A stretch of DNA of 64,000 nucleotides from Actinoplanes sichuanensis (GTDB lineage: Bacteria > Actinomycetota > Actinomycetes > Mycobacteriales > Micromonosporaceae), in assembly GCF_033097365.1 (NCBI RefSeq), contig NZ_AP028461.1, forward strand, positions 8,122,001-8,186,000. Reading direction: 5' to 3'. The position numbers and the translations under genes were made by a program. Position 1 is the stretch's first letter. Every line of letters starts with the position of its first letter. The notes beneath the pieces are model-generated. The model was not told the DNA's origin. It made no database searches and worked only from the letters and a program-made list of their open reading frames with translations. Positions 7,195-15,596 of this stretch are shown in pieces.

Positions 7195-8175
7195 GTGTTG
7201 GCTGCCTTGGGATTGCCCACGACGACGGAGTCGGTCTATCGCTCGCTACTGGAGGAGCCCGGCCGGGGAGTCGCCGAGCTGGTCGAGCATCTCGACGTCA
7301 CCGAGGAACAGGTCCGCACCGCCCTGGACGCACTGTTCGACCTGGCACTCCTGCGCGAGTCGGCGGACGCGCCACAGGGCATCCACGTCGTGGCCCCCGA
7401 GATCGGCCTGCGATCGGCGCTGGCCCGCCAGCAGGCCGACCTGGCCCGCCGGCAGCAGGAGGTGGCCGAGAATCAGGCCGCGATCGCCCGCCTCATCGAC
7501 GACCTGAGCCGGACCGAACGGGCGTCCGGCCCGGTGGCCAGCGAGCTGCTCGGCATGGACGCGGTCCGCGACCAGCTGCAACTGCTCGCCCAGGAGGCCC
7601 ACGACGAGGTGATGACCTTCATGCCCGGGGGTGCCCAGTCGCCGGTCGCCCTGGAACACGCCCGCCGCAACGACGCGCACATCCTCGCCCGCAACGTCCG
7701 GATGCGAACCGTCGGGCTGGACAGCATCCGCCATTCCCCGGACACGATGACGCACGCCCGCTTCCTCACCGACAGTGGCGCCGAGTTCCGTACCTCCGCG
7801 ATCCTGCCGCCCCGCATGGTCGTCGTCGACCGCAAGGCCGCTCTGATCCCGATCGACCCGAGCGACACCCGCCGCGGCGCCCTCCTGGTGTCCGGCGCCG
7901 CCATCCTCGCGCCGATGATCGCCCTGTTCGAGCAGGTCTGGGAGATCGCGACCCCGCTGGGCGCGGCCACCGACCCGGATCGTCAGGGCCTCACCCCACA
8001 GGAGCGGGCACTGCTGAAACTCCTGGCCCAGGGGCTCACCGACGAGGCCGCCGCCACCCGGCTCGGCGTCTCGCACCGAACCGCCCGACGGATCATGGCC
8101 GACCTGATGGAACGCCTCAACGCCCGCAGCCGCTTCGAGGCCGGCCTGAAGGCCGCCCAGCGCGGCTGGCTGTAA
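7195..8175 (+). CDS. LuxR-family regulator with TrmB-like N-terminal winged helix
   Basis: 326 aa from GTG 7195, with GGGGGGAG 9 nt upstream; the frame before it looks non-coding. Residues 1-55 (TTTESVYRSLLEEPGRGVAE) resemble a TrmB-type winged helix. A coiled-coil stretch near 80-115 (ARQQADLARRQQEVAENQ) and a middle sensor-like region (PRMVVVDRKAALIPID) follow. Residues 265-326 are a LuxR/GerE helix-turn-helix (LTPQERALLKLLAQGLTDEA, LGVSHRTARRIMADLMERL). There is no receiver domain, so it probably responds to a ligand or partner. It is divergent from the exported peptide, a natural candidate target. Confidence 0.85.
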   Translation: MLAALGLPTTTESVYRSLLEEPGRGVAELVEHLDVTEEQVRTALDALFDLALLRESADAPQGIHVVAPEIGLRSALARQQADLARRQQEVAENQAAIARLIDDLSRTERASGPVASELLGMDAVRDQLQLLAQEAHDEVMTFMPGGAQSPVALEHARRNDAHILARNVRMRTVGLDSIRHSPDTMTHARFLTDSGAEFRTSAILPPRMVVVDRKAALIPIDPSDTRRGALLVSGAAILAPMIALFEQVWEIATPLGAATDPDRQGLTPQERALLKLLAQGLTDEAAATRLGVSHRTARRIMADLMERLNARSRFEAGLKAAQRGWL

Positions 8176-8181
8176 GCACAG

Positions 8182-8256
8182 GGCGAGCGCGGAACGATCT
8201 CCGTGCTCGCCTCCCGCAAAACACAGGGCGAGCGCGGAACGGCCTCCGCTCTCGCC
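8182..8256. repeat. Two tandem copies of a 30-nt hairpin
   Basis: 8182-8211 and 8227-8256 share the frame GGCGAGCGCGGAACG...CTCCG...CTCGCC with a 45-bp period. Each folds into a GGCGAG/CTCGCC outer and CGGA/TCCG inner stem. They directly follow the regulator stop at 8175 and may act as terminators. Confidence 0.6.
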
Positions 8257-8317
8257 TGCCTCATCCTCCGCGGGTGAGGCAGAGCAGGCGAAGATGCGGT
8301 GAGCTGGAAATAACGAA

Positions 8318-8374
8318 AGGCCGTGCGATCCGCACGGCCTGGAAACACAAAAACCAGGCCGCACCGGCCTGGTT
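8318..8374 (-). terminator. Tandem intrinsic terminators of tRNA-Asn
   Basis: Reading on the minus strand, the first hairpin (8352-8374, ACCAGGCCG/CGGCCTGGT) is followed by TTTTTGTGTTT. The second (8318-8340, 10-bp perfect stem AGGCCGTGCG, 3-nt loop) is followed by TTTCGTTATTT. These are classical hairpin plus U-rich tails. Confidence 0.8.
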
Positions 8375-8379
8375 GATGG

Positions 8380-8452
8380 CTCCCCGAATAGGACTCGAAC
8401 CTATAACCTGCCGGTTAACAGCCGGCTGCTCTGCCAATTGAGCTATCGGGGA
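8380..8452 (-). tRNA. tRNA-Asn (anticodon GTT)
   Basis: A 73-nt cloverleaf on the minus strand: acceptor TCCCCGA/TCGGGGA, D-arm GCTC/GAGC, anticodon stem CCGGC/GCCGG around TGTTAAC, T-arm ATAGG-TTCGAGT-CCTAT, discriminator G. CCA is genomically encoded at 8377-8379. Two terminators follow immediately. Confidence 0.96.
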
Positions 8453-8658
8453 TAGTTCTTCCTGCTTGTCGCCCGGTTTCCCTGGCGACGGACAACAGAC
8501 TACATGACCGCCCAGCCGCCGTGCGAACGGGATACCCCCGGTTCGCACGGCGGCTCGACAGGCGGGCAGAAATCAGGATGCGGGGAGTATCGCCCCGGCA
8601 GGATGGGTATGCACCCCCGCAGACGCATGCGCGTCGAACTACGGAAGGAGCCGCCACC

Positions 8659-8991
8659 ATGCGCGGAAAGCTGATGTTCCTCACCGGTCTCGCGGCGGGC
8701 TTCGTCCTGGGCAGCCGGGCCGGCCGGGAGAAGTACGAAGAGATCCGGGCCAACGCACAGAAGCTCTGGGAGCACCCGACGGTGCAGGAGGCCGCCGGCG
8801 TCGCCCAGGCGCAGGCCAACAAGCTCTACACCGAGGGCAAGGACAAGCTGCAGTCGTCCAAGCTCGGTGAGAAGCTCCACACGACCGGGACGACCGGCGC
8901 GAGCACCGACACCACTGACGAGCTGCTTGCCCCGAGCGACTCCCTGACCGCCGCCCCCAAGAGCACCAGCAGCACCGGCACCACCTACTGA
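8659..8991 (+). CDS. YtxH-like membrane-anchored protein
   Basis: 110 aa. The N-terminal segment MRGKLMFLTGLAAGFVLGSRAG is a short membrane anchor ending in the typical YtxH basic glycine motif. A helical KYEEIRANAQ region and a Ser/Thr-rich low-complexity tail (TTGTTGASTDTTD) follow. Start ATG 8659 has GGAAGGAG 8 nt upstream. YtxH proteins are small envelope proteins often linked to stress. This one stands alone, followed by a strong hairpin. Confidence 0.8.
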   Translation: MRGKLMFLTGLAAGFVLGSRAGREKYEEIRANAQKLWEHPTVQEAAGVAQAQANKLYTEGKDKLQSSKLGEKLHTTGTTGASTDTTDELLAPSDSLTAAPKSTSSTGTTY

Positions 8992-9003
8992 CGCCGGCCG
9001 CCC

Positions 9004-9036
9004 GCGGCGCCGCCCCCGACCCGGGAGCGGCGCCGC
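9004..9036 (+). terminator. Terminator hairpin after the YtxH gene
   Basis: GCGGCGCCGC occurs twice, and each copy is its own complement. The two pair as a 10-bp stem around a 13-nt loop, 12 nt past the stop codon. Confidence 0.65.
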
Positions 9037-9181
9037 AGCGTGTCCGGTTCAGGACCGCCCATCCCCACAAGCCGCGAGCCGCCGCGATCGGACCGCCCGG
9101 TTCTCACAGCCGCGGGGCATCGCACGCTTCTACGGCTGCGGCCCATCACCCTCTTCCGCAGGCGGCGGGCCACCGCCTCTT

Positions 9182-9259
9182 CCGCGGGCTGCGGGCCATC
9201 ACATCCTCCGCGGGCTGCGGGCCATCACATCCTCCGCGGGCTGCGGGCCACCGCCATCG
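9182..9259. repeat. 26-bp tandem repeat, about three units
   Basis: Two exact copies (9182-9207, 9208-9233) start CCGCGGGCTGCGGGCCATC, and a third diverges after GGGCCA. It sits in the 317-bp gap between the YtxH gene and the convergent EboE-like gene. Nothing else was seen in that gap apart from the hairpin above. Confidence 0.8.
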
Positions 9260-9308
9260 CAACGCCACGTGGCGCGAGCCCTCCGGCGGCGAAGCCGCCC
9301 GGCCATGG

Positions 9309-10208
9309 TCAGGGCGCGGTGCAGGGTTGCTGTTCGGGCACCAGACCGAGAGTGGTCAGTTCATCGAGGACGTACGCGAGAGCCGTCCCCCGCTGTTCGT
9401 CGGTGCCGGTGACGTCGACGTCGACGTACTCGGTGCGCGCGGTGTCGGCGGCCAGCAGGTGCCGCAGGACGGGCTGCCAGGCGGCGGCCGGGTCGCTGAT
9501 CCGGGCGGTGATGACGGAGAGACCGGCGTCGGTGATCCGGTCGATGCCCGCCTCCGGACCAGGCCAGTCACGGAGCACGGTGACCAGGTCGAGGCATATG
9601 CCGAGCCGGTCCTTGTCGATGCGGCTGAGCGCGGCGACGGTCTGCTCGGGACTGTCGAGTACCTTGCCGGGCCCGGGCTGGAATCCGGCCCGGACCGCGC
9701 GCCCGACCCGCCAGGCCAGGTCGGCGAGCCCGCCGGAGAGCCGGGACAGGTGCCGGGCGCCGGCTTTCCGGTGCCCCTCGTCCCAGTCGTCGGAGCGCCC
9801 CAGCCCGCAGGTGTCTATCGCCCCGCGGACCTCCTCGAACGGCAACAGGTCGACGAGGATGCGAGCCAGATCAAGGGTGTGCCGGACGCGGGCCGGGTCA
9901 CTCCAGTCGGTCGGATCGGCGGCGCCGCCCTCGGGACCGGGCGCTCCGCTCAACGTGACGACCTCGAGCCCACGGGCGTCGAGTTCGGCACGCAGCCGGG
10001 TGCGGGCACGCCCGTCGTCGGCGAGGGCGGCAGCCAGCCGGTACGGCAACCGGAGCGCAACGGTGAGGGCGCCGGTGCCGAAGTGCCCGCGCAGGGCCGA
10101 ATTGGCCGCGTCGAGCCGATCGATCGCGGTGGAGACGTCCTCCGCGTGGTCTAGGCTGATGCCGCAACTGAGGTGCACGATCCGGCCGGAGGGATGTCGA
10201 AGCCGCAT
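9309..10208 (-). CDS. eboE: EboE-like TIM-barrel protein
   Basis: 299 aa with ATG 10208 and a clear GGGGAGG site 6 nt upstream. The pattern of a starting MRLRHPSGRIVHLS, then ELDARGLEVVTLSG, SDPARVRHTLDLARILVDLLP, HLSRLSGGLADLAW and DRLGICLDLVTVL resembles the xylose-isomerase-like barrel of EboE, named from clusters needed for export of metabolites such as scytonemin precursors. No other ebo gene is nearby, so the role here is open. It is shorter than typical EboE (about 390 aa), lacking the usual C-terminal extension. Confidence 0.6.
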   Translation of the reverse strand: MRLRHPSGRIVHLSCGISLDHAEDVSTAIDRLDAANSALRGHFGTGALTVALRLPYRLAAALADDGRARTRLRAELDARGLEVVTLSGAPGPEGGAADPTDWSDPARVRHTLDLARILVDLLPFEEVRGAIDTCGLGRSDDWDEGHRKAGARHLSRLSGGLADLAWRVGRAVRAGFQPGPGKVLDSPEQTVAALSRIDKDRLGICLDLVTVLRDWPGPEAGIDRITDAGLSVITARISDPAAAWQPVLRHLLAADTARTEYVDVDVTGTDEQRGTALAYVLDELTTLGLVPEQQPCTAP

Positions 10209-11001
10209 CAGAATCCTCCCCGGACGAGTTCACCCGTGCAGGTGCACGTGCATTCGCACGCGCTTACGACTCCAGTATGGACCATGTCGGAGTCCGTTCC
10301 TGATCGGCTGATCTCGTGCCGCCGGGTTGTCATCGACGCCTCCATCCGTGGAATGCCTGCCCTCGGGTACGAGCGTGAGCCGCGCACCGGATCATCGGCA
10401 CACTCCCCGTGCGACGCGGCGACCAGCGCGAACATGATCGAAAGCAGCCGCATTCATTGAAGCACGCAGATGAGTTCGCCGGGGGTGACCAGCGAGTAGC
10501 GTTCTGCGGACGGTCACTGAGAGGCATAGTCGGACAGCCCGGTTATTCAGATACCGCTCAAACGGACATGCAATGTTCGGCTGCGCGTGCGTCCGCCGCG
10601 TGCCGCTGCCCAACAGTGCGGATGCACGTGAACACGCCCCGCGCATCCGCACCCCCAAATTCCCACCAGACCGGCCCACACCCCCTCACTTGAGCCGTCT
10701 CAACGCCCCTCCCCGCCGCCACTCACTCGGCCTCGTCCCCGGCCATCTCCCCCGCTCCATCGAGCCCGCCGCACCACCGCACCCCGCTCCACCGCGGCCA
10801 CCTCAACCCGCCGCCCTCCGGCTTCTCGACCAGCGCCGCCCAAACCACCGCGCGCCATCCATCCCGCCGCACCGGAGAGCGCGAGGTGACAGACCCCTAC
10901 AACAGACACGGCGGGGATACCTGGGCAGCATGAACTCGATCGGCGCCGGAAGCCGAACGGTGACGAGGAGCGGGCCGCGGGCGGTCCTGCGGGGAAACGC
11001 G
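10209..11001. other. Gene-free stretch of about 790 bp
   Basis: Short open frames on both strands here have atypical composition (Pro/Arg-rich or mixed) and no ribosome sites, so I see no convincing gene. The first part (10260-10600) is less G+C-rich than its surroundings and would suit a promoter region or an unannotated RNA. No hairpin with a U-tract was found. Confidence 0.5.
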
Positions 11002-11032
11002 ACGGAGGCCCGGCTCAGCGCCGGACCTCCGT
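11002..11032 (-). terminator. Hairpin after the YihY/BrkB gene
   Basis: ACGGAGG-c-CCGGC pairs with GCCGG-a-CCTCCGT, giving 12 base pairs with one mismatch and a 5-nt loop, 13 nt past the stop at 11045. Confidence 0.6.
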
Positions 11033-11044
11033 GATCTGACCGCC

Positions 11045-12166
11045 TCAGTGCTGGCTGAGGCCGTTCTCGCTACCCCTCTTGATCTTGCGGGTGTCGCGCA
11101 GTTCCAGGAACGGCTCGTCGTCGGCGGGGTGGCCGGCCGCGATGGCCCGGCCGCGTTCGAGTTCGGCGTCGAGTTCGGCGCCGAGCAGGATCGCCATGTT
11201 GGAGATCCACAGCCAGACCAGGAAGGCGATCACGCCGGCCAGCGTGCCGTACGTCTTGTCATAACTGGCGAAGTTGGCCAGGTAGAACGCGAACGCGCCG
11301 GACGCCGCCACCCACAGCACGACCGCGAAGATCCCACCCGGGGTGATCCAGCGGAAGCCGCCGGTCTTGGCGTTCGGCGAGGCCCAGTAGAGCAGGGCGA
11401 ACATCAGGCTGACGAGCACGACCAGGACCGGCCACTTGACGATGTTCCAGGTGGTGACGGCCACGCCGCCGAAGCCCAGCCGCTCGCCGACGACCCGGGA
11501 CAGCTCGCCGGTGAAGATCACGATGGCGGCGGAGGCGATCAGCATGATGCCGATGACGGCGGTGACCCCGACCCGGATCGGCAGGGTCTTCCAGATCGGA
11601 CGGCCCTCCGGCACGTCGTAGACGGCGTTGGAGGCGCGCATGAACGCTGCCACGTAGCCGGACGCCGACCAGAACGCGACGACGAGACCGATGATCGCGG
11701 CGAAGCCGGCCGCCCCGGAATCACCCACCTGGGTGAGCACCGTGTCGACGAGGTCGCGGAGCTGGGCGTTCGGGGTGAGGTCGTTGACCGCGTCGGTCAC
11801 CGTCTTCTGCCCGTCGTTGCCGAGCAGGCCCAACAGTGACACCAGCACCACGGCGGCCGGGAAGATCGACAGGACGCCGTAGTAGGTGAGCGCCGCCGCC
11901 CAGTCGGAGATGTTGTCCTCGGAGAACTGCTTGACGGTCCGCTTGATCGCCGCGACGATGCCTCTGCCCTTCAACTGGGTGGGGCTGTCCGGCCCGGCGT
12001 CGGGACTCGGCGCGGCCAGATCGACGTCACGGTCCTCGCCGGTACGCGCGGTGGCCGCCGCCGCCAGGTCGTAGTCGGATTCGCCCTGACGGCGTGCCTC
12101 GTCAGCGGCCCGATCGGTGCCGGCCGCGCCCGTGGGCTGCTCGTCAGCCTTGTGTCGAAGTCTCAT
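11045..12166 (-). CDS. YihY/virulence factor BrkB family membrane protein
   Basis: 373 aa from ATG 12166, with GGAGG 6 nt upstream. An 80-residue charged cytoplasmic N-terminus is followed by the family signature FSEDNISDWAAALTYYGVLS and six membrane segments, including FAAIIGLVVAFWSASGYVAA, the VGVTAVIGIMLIASAAIVIF helix and a GGIFAVVLWVAASGAFAFYL helix. It ends in LVWLWISNMAILLGAELDAE. The family was once called ribonuclease BN, but members are envelope proteins of uncertain role. Monocistronic. Confidence 0.92.
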   Translation of the reverse strand: MRLRHKADEQPTGAAGTDRAADEARRQGESDYDLAAAATARTGEDRDVDLAAPSPDAGPDSPTQLKGRGIVAAIKRTVKQFSEDNISDWAAALTYYGVLSIFPAAVVLVSLLGLLGNDGQKTVTDAVNDLTPNAQLRDLVDTVLTQVGDSGAAGFAAIIGLVVAFWSASGYVAAFMRASNAVYDVPEGRPIWKTLPIRVGVTAVIGIMLIASAAIVIFTGELSRVVGERLGFGGVAVTTWNIVKWPVLVVLVSLMFALLYWASPNAKTGGFRWITPGGIFAVVLWVAASGAFAFYLANFASYDKTYGTLAGVIAFLVWLWISNMAILLGAELDAELERGRAIAAGHPADDEPFLELRDTRKIKRGSENGLSQH

Positions 12167-12504
12167 GGGTTTCCTCCGGGCAGAAGCGACAGACCAGGCC
12201 GACAGACCAAGCCACAGCCACGAGCCGCGGCGGCGGACCGAGCCACGAAAACCGGAGCAGTGGTCCGCCGAGCAGCCGGCCACGTCGGCCCGCGACCGGC
12301 GAAGCGCGGCAGGAGCCCGCGAATCGGTCGACCACCAGGGCCTGCGTGAGCTGACGACCTGCGGTTTTGTTGCCCCTCCGAGTCGCTTTCCTAACCCGTT
12401 CCGGCCGCTACGTCCCGTCCGGGCCAGTGCCGGTCACCCAGACGAGAACGGCCTCACGGGAAAGGCACCGGCACGACGAACCAGCACCAGGCGGCGGGGC
12501 GGAG
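12167..12504. other. Intergenic region upstream of the YihY/BrkB gene
   Basis: About 340 bp between the YihY/BrkB start and the end of the ABC operon. Open frames here are mirror images of neighbouring G+C-rich DNA, without ribosome sites. It should hold the promoter of the YihY/BrkB gene. TTTTGTTGCC near 12365 is the only AT-rich spot. Confidence 0.45.
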
Positions 12505-12539
12505 GACCGGCCGACCCCGCCCCGAAGGTCGGGCCGGTC
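12505..12539 (-). terminator. Terminator hairpin of the ABC-2 exporter operon
   Basis: GACCGGCC-GACC pairs with GGTC-g-GGCCGGTC with a single bulge and a 10-nt loop, beginning at the last codon of the final permease gene. Confidence 0.6.
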
Positions 12540-13350
12540 ATCGGCACAGCAGGCGTTCCATTCGGCGGCCGGCCACGAACAGGCCGCCGACCAGCAGCGC
12601 CAGCAGGTAGAGGACGTCGAGCGCCTGCACCAGACCGGCCGAGCCCAGGCTGATGCCACGGATCAGGTCGACCGAGCGGTAGAGCGGGGTGATCTCGACG
12701 ATCCAGCGCAGCACGTCGGGGTACGCGGTGGCCGGGACGAACGTGCCGGAGAACAGAAACAGCACGAACATGCCGGCACCGATCATGTCGAAGTCCTGCC
12801 AGCCGCGGATCACCGTGGAGATGGTCATGCCGAGCGCCCCGAAAGCGAACCCGATCAGGATGCTCGCCGGGAACGCCACCAGCGCCCGCACCGGCGTCGT
12901 CAGGTCCATCGCGACCATGATCACCAAGAAGGCCGCAGAGTACAGGCTGCCCCGGAGCATCGCCCACGACAGTTCCCCCAGGGCGATCTCGATCGGCCGA
13001 ACGGGAGTGGCGAGCATCCCCTCGTACAGCCGCATGAATTTCATCTTTCCGAAGAAATTGAAGGTGGTCTCGGACAACGCCCCGCTCATCGCCGACGACG
13101 CGAGCATCGCCGGCGCCACGAACTCGGGATAGCCGACCACCCGGCCGTCCGACAGGGGGATCTCCCCGACCAGGGCGCCCACGCCGACACCGATCGAGAA
13201 GAGGTAGAGCACCGGCTCCAGCAGCCCGCCGATCATCACGAGTAGGTAGGCGGTCCGCAGGGCGGCGGCGTTGCGCCCGGCGACGGCGGCCGAGCGCCGA
13301 CCCATCGCCTGAACGGCCATCAACCGCCGCGGAAGCACAAGGGTCAACAC
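12538..13350 (-). CDS. ABC-2 type permease, second subunit
   Basis: 270 aa from GTG 13350, one base after the stop of the preceding permease. About six hydrophobic helices are visible, including LVMIGGLLEPVLYLFSIGVG near the start and LIGFAFGALGMTISTVIRG. The conserved EITPLYRSVDLIRG segment resembles the NPLTYAVDALR region of NodJ/DrrB-type permeases. Third gene of an operon ATPase-permease-permease, so the exporter is probably a heterodimer of the two permeases with one ATPase. The substrate is unknown; drugs or envelope lipids are usual for this class. Confidence 0.88.
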   Translation of the reverse strand: MLTLVLPRRLMAVQAMGRRSAAVAGRNAAALRTAYLLVMIGGLLEPVLYLFSIGVGVGALVGEIPLSDGRVVGYPEFVAPAMLASSAMSGALSETTFNFFGKMKFMRLYEGMLATPVRPIEIALGELSWAMLRGSLYSAAFLVIMVAMDLTTPVRALVAFPASILIGFAFGALGMTISTVIRGWQDFDMIGAGMFVLFLFSGTFVPATAYPDVLRWIVEITPLYRSVDLIRGISLGSAGLVQALDVLYLLALLVGGLFVAGRRMERLLCR

Positions 13351-13351
13351 G

Positions 13352-14110
13352 TCAGACCACCAGCCGTCGCCGGTAGCGCCATGTGGCCAGGAACCAGCCG
13401 GCCACGCCCCAGGCCAGCAGATAGAGCACCCGCCAGACGAGGCCCGGCCCCGGATCGAGCCCGAGGGTCGCGGCGCGGCTCAGATCGACGCCGTGCCACA
13501 GCGGCAGCGCCCACGCCACCCAGCGCAACACCGTGGGCAGCGACTCGATCGGGAAGAACACCCCGGAGAACAGCGACATCGGCAGCACCGCGAAGCGGAA
13601 CAGGATGGCCAGGTAACTGTCGCTGGACACGGACGCCGTATACGCCGCCACCGGGGCCGCGAGCGCCGCGCCGAGCAGCAGCGAGATCGGCAGCACCGCC
13701 ACCGCCCAAGCCGACCGCAGCGCGCCGAAACAGAGCGCCACCAGTAGGAACGCCGCCGTGCTGACCAGCACCCGGAACAGCATGAAAGCCAGGTGACCGC
13801 CGAGGATGTCACCGATCCGCAGCGGGGCGGCGGCCTGCGCGAAATACGTCTTCACCCAGGTGAAGCAGCTCATCACCGGCCATGTGGACTCGGCGACGGC
13901 CACCTGTGCGGCGGTGCTGGCGATCAGGCCCGGCACCATCCACTCCAGGTAGGAGACGCCCTCGACCCCGCCGGTGACGAAGCCCCCGACGCCGAGGCCG
14001 AACCCCAGCATCGTGAGCAGTGGCAGCACCAGCGACGAGAACACGCTCGCCCGCCAGGTCCGCCGGTAGTTGACCAGGTGATATTCCAGGACATAGGTCG
14101 ACGGGGGCAT
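13352..14110 (-). CDS. ABC-2 type permease, first subunit
   Basis: 252 aa, ATG 14110 overlapping the ATPase stop by one base (TGATG). Hydrophobic helices include SSLVLPLLTMLGFGLGVGGF, FRVLVSTAAFLLVALCFGAL and ISLLLGAALAAPVAAYTASV, then FFPIESLPTVLRWVAWALPL and the LWHGVDLSR motif of NodJ/DrrB permeases. Paralogue of the gene downstream; the two likely form the membrane channel together. Confidence 0.88.
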   Translation of the reverse strand: MPPSTYVLEYHLVNYRRTWRASVFSSLVLPLLTMLGFGLGVGGFVTGGVEGVSYLEWMVPGLIASTAAQVAVAESTWPVMSCFTWVKTYFAQAAAPLRIGDILGGHLAFMLFRVLVSTAAFLLVALCFGALRSAWAVAVLPISLLLGAALAAPVAAYTASVSSDSYLAILFRFAVLPMSLFSGVFFPIESLPTVLRWVAWALPLWHGVDLSRAATLGLDPGPGLVWRVLYLLAWGVAGWFLATWRYRRRLVV

Positions 14111-15033
14111 CAGTCCACCAGGGTCCGGCCGGTGAGGCGGAGGAACACGTCCTCCAGGCTGCTGCGGCGCACCAGCGAGCTGGACGGGCTCAGCGAGCGC
14201 CGGTGCACCTCGGCCAGCGCGCCGTCGCCGTCGGCCACGTAGAGCAGCACCCGGTCGGGCAGCACCTCGGTCCGCTCGCCGATCCCCTCCAACTTGCCGG
14301 CATAGGTCCCCTGATCATCGGTCGGGAACCGCAACTCGACCACCTCACGGGTGGAGTGCGCCTCGATCAGCTCACGTGGCGAGCCCTCGGCCACGATCCG
14401 GCCACCGTCCATCACCACGAGCCGGTCGCAGAGCTGCTCGGCCTCATCCATGTAGTGGGTGGTCAGCACCAGCGTCACGCCCTGCTGCTTGAGCCGGAAC
14501 AACCGCTCCCACACCAGATGCCGCGCCTGTGGATCGAGGCCGGTGGTCGGCTCGTCGAGGAGCACCAGGTCGGGCTCGTTGACCATGGCCCGGGCGATGG
14601 TGAGCCGCCGTTTCATGCCACCGGACAGCGGCTCCACCCGGCTGTCGGCCCGCTCCCCCAACTGCACGAAATCGAGCAGCTCGGCGGCACGAGCCCGGGC
14701 CACCCGACGCGGGATGCCGAAGAACCTGGCATAGGTGACCAGATTTTCCAGAACGGTCAGCTCGGGATCGAGATTGTCGAGCTGTGGGCACACCCCGAGG
14801 CGGGCCCGGATGGCCGGGCCGTCGCGCCGCGGATCCATGCCGAGGATGCGCAACACCCCGTCGGTGGGTGGGGAGACACAGCCGATCATGCGCATGGTGG
14901 AGCTCTTGCCCGCGCCGTTGGGCCCGAGGAAGCCGAACGCCTCCCCGGCCCGCACGTCGACGTCGATCCCGTCGACCGCGGTGAAGTCACCGAACCGCTT
15001 GATCAGCCCGCGCGCATGGATGAGGGAGTTCAC
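14110..15033 (-). CDS. ABC exporter ATPase, NodI/DrrA type
   Basis: 307 aa. Walker A GPNGAGKSST (about residue 38), Q-loop in LGVCPQLDNLDPELTV, signature LSGGMKRRL, Walker B LVLLDEPTTGLDPQ and the switch His in LTTHYMDEAEQL. The C-terminal LEDVFLRLTGRTL is typical of the DrrA/NodI subfamily, which powers export of drugs or lipids with ABC-2 permeases. First gene of the operon. The 32 bp between it and the next upstream gene give little room for a separate promoter. Confidence 0.93.
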   Translation of the reverse strand: MNSLIHARGLIKRFGDFTAVDGIDVDVRAGEAFGFLGPNGAGKSSTMRMIGCVSPPTDGVLRILGMDPRRDGPAIRARLGVCPQLDNLDPELTVLENLVTYARFFGIPRRVARARAAELLDFVQLGERADSRVEPLSGGMKRRLTIARAMVNEPDLVLLDEPTTGLDPQARHLVWERLFRLKQQGVTLVLTTHYMDEAEQLCDRLVVMDGGRIVAEGSPRELIEAHSTREVVELRFPTDDQGTYAGKLEGIGERTEVLPDRVLLYVADGDGALAEVHRRSLSPSSSLVRRSSLEDVFLRLTGRTLVD

Positions 15034-15065
15034 GCCCCGACCCTACGGAAGGGGTACGACAGTTT

Positions 15066-15596
15066 TCAGTCCGCGGCCTCGGTCGCCGACCGTGCCGCCC
15101 CGACCAACTCGTCGGTCGCCTCGACCACCTCGCCGGCCTCGACCGGCGTGCCCGAGTCGTAGCGGACCGCCCAGCTGAGCCCGTCCCGCCCGCTCACCCG
15201 GCGGCCCACCACCCGGACCGCGCCCTCCGGCAGCGAGTGATACGACGTGTACGCCACCGACCGGGTCACCCGGGCCCGCACCTGATCGGGCAGCTCCCCC
15301 GGCTCCAGCAGCAGGAACGACACCACCGGACCGTCCACCAGCACGGTGTAGCCGTCCCGCTCGACGGCCACCTCGGACGGCGTGATCCGCAGCTCACGCC
15401 CGGACCAGGCGGCCTTGTGGATCTCGTGCCAGCCCAACCGGTCGACCGCCGACGGCAGCCAGATCCCGTGATTGGTGGCGACCACCACGTCCTCCGCCGA
15501 CTCGGCGACCTGGCACCAGGCCACCACCCGCTCCTCCGCCGCGAGCGGAGGCCGGGACGCGGCGGGCAACGAGGGACGCCGTCGGAAGAGTTTCAC
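15066..15596 (-). CDS. Conserved hypothetical protein coupled to dnaG
   Basis: 176 aa. GTG 15596 lies in a GTGA overlap with the dnaG stop. A short basic N-terminus ([14 protein letters not shown]) is followed by a mixed region with VVVATNHGIWLPS, HEIHKAAWSGRELRITP and VVSFLLLEPGELPDQVRARV. Homologues beside dnaG in actinomycetes are of unknown function, from memory. The predicted fold is a beta-rich soluble domain. Its strict coupling to primase is its most informative feature. Confidence 0.75.
   Translation of the reverse strand: MKLFRRRPSLPAASRPPLAAEERVVAWCQVAESAEDVVVATNHGIWLPSAVDRLGWHEIHKAAWSGRELRITPSEVAVERDGYTVLVDGPVVSFLLLEPGELPDQVRARVTRSVAYTSYHSLPEGAVRVVGRRVSGRDGLSWAVRYDSGTPVEAGEVVEATDELVGAARSATEAAD

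Noticed and set aside
9182..9259. Possible CRISPR array
   Set aside because: The units are contiguous without spacers, only about three copies exist and no cas gene is present.
10573..11034. 153-codon plus-strand frame before the YihY/BrkB terminator
   Set aside because: Pro/Arg/His-rich with low third-position bias, no ribosome site and no domain.
12117..12653. 178-codon plus-strand frame
   Set aside because: It crosses the promoter region and antisense part of the permease gene, with Arg/Pro-rich composition and no ribosome site.
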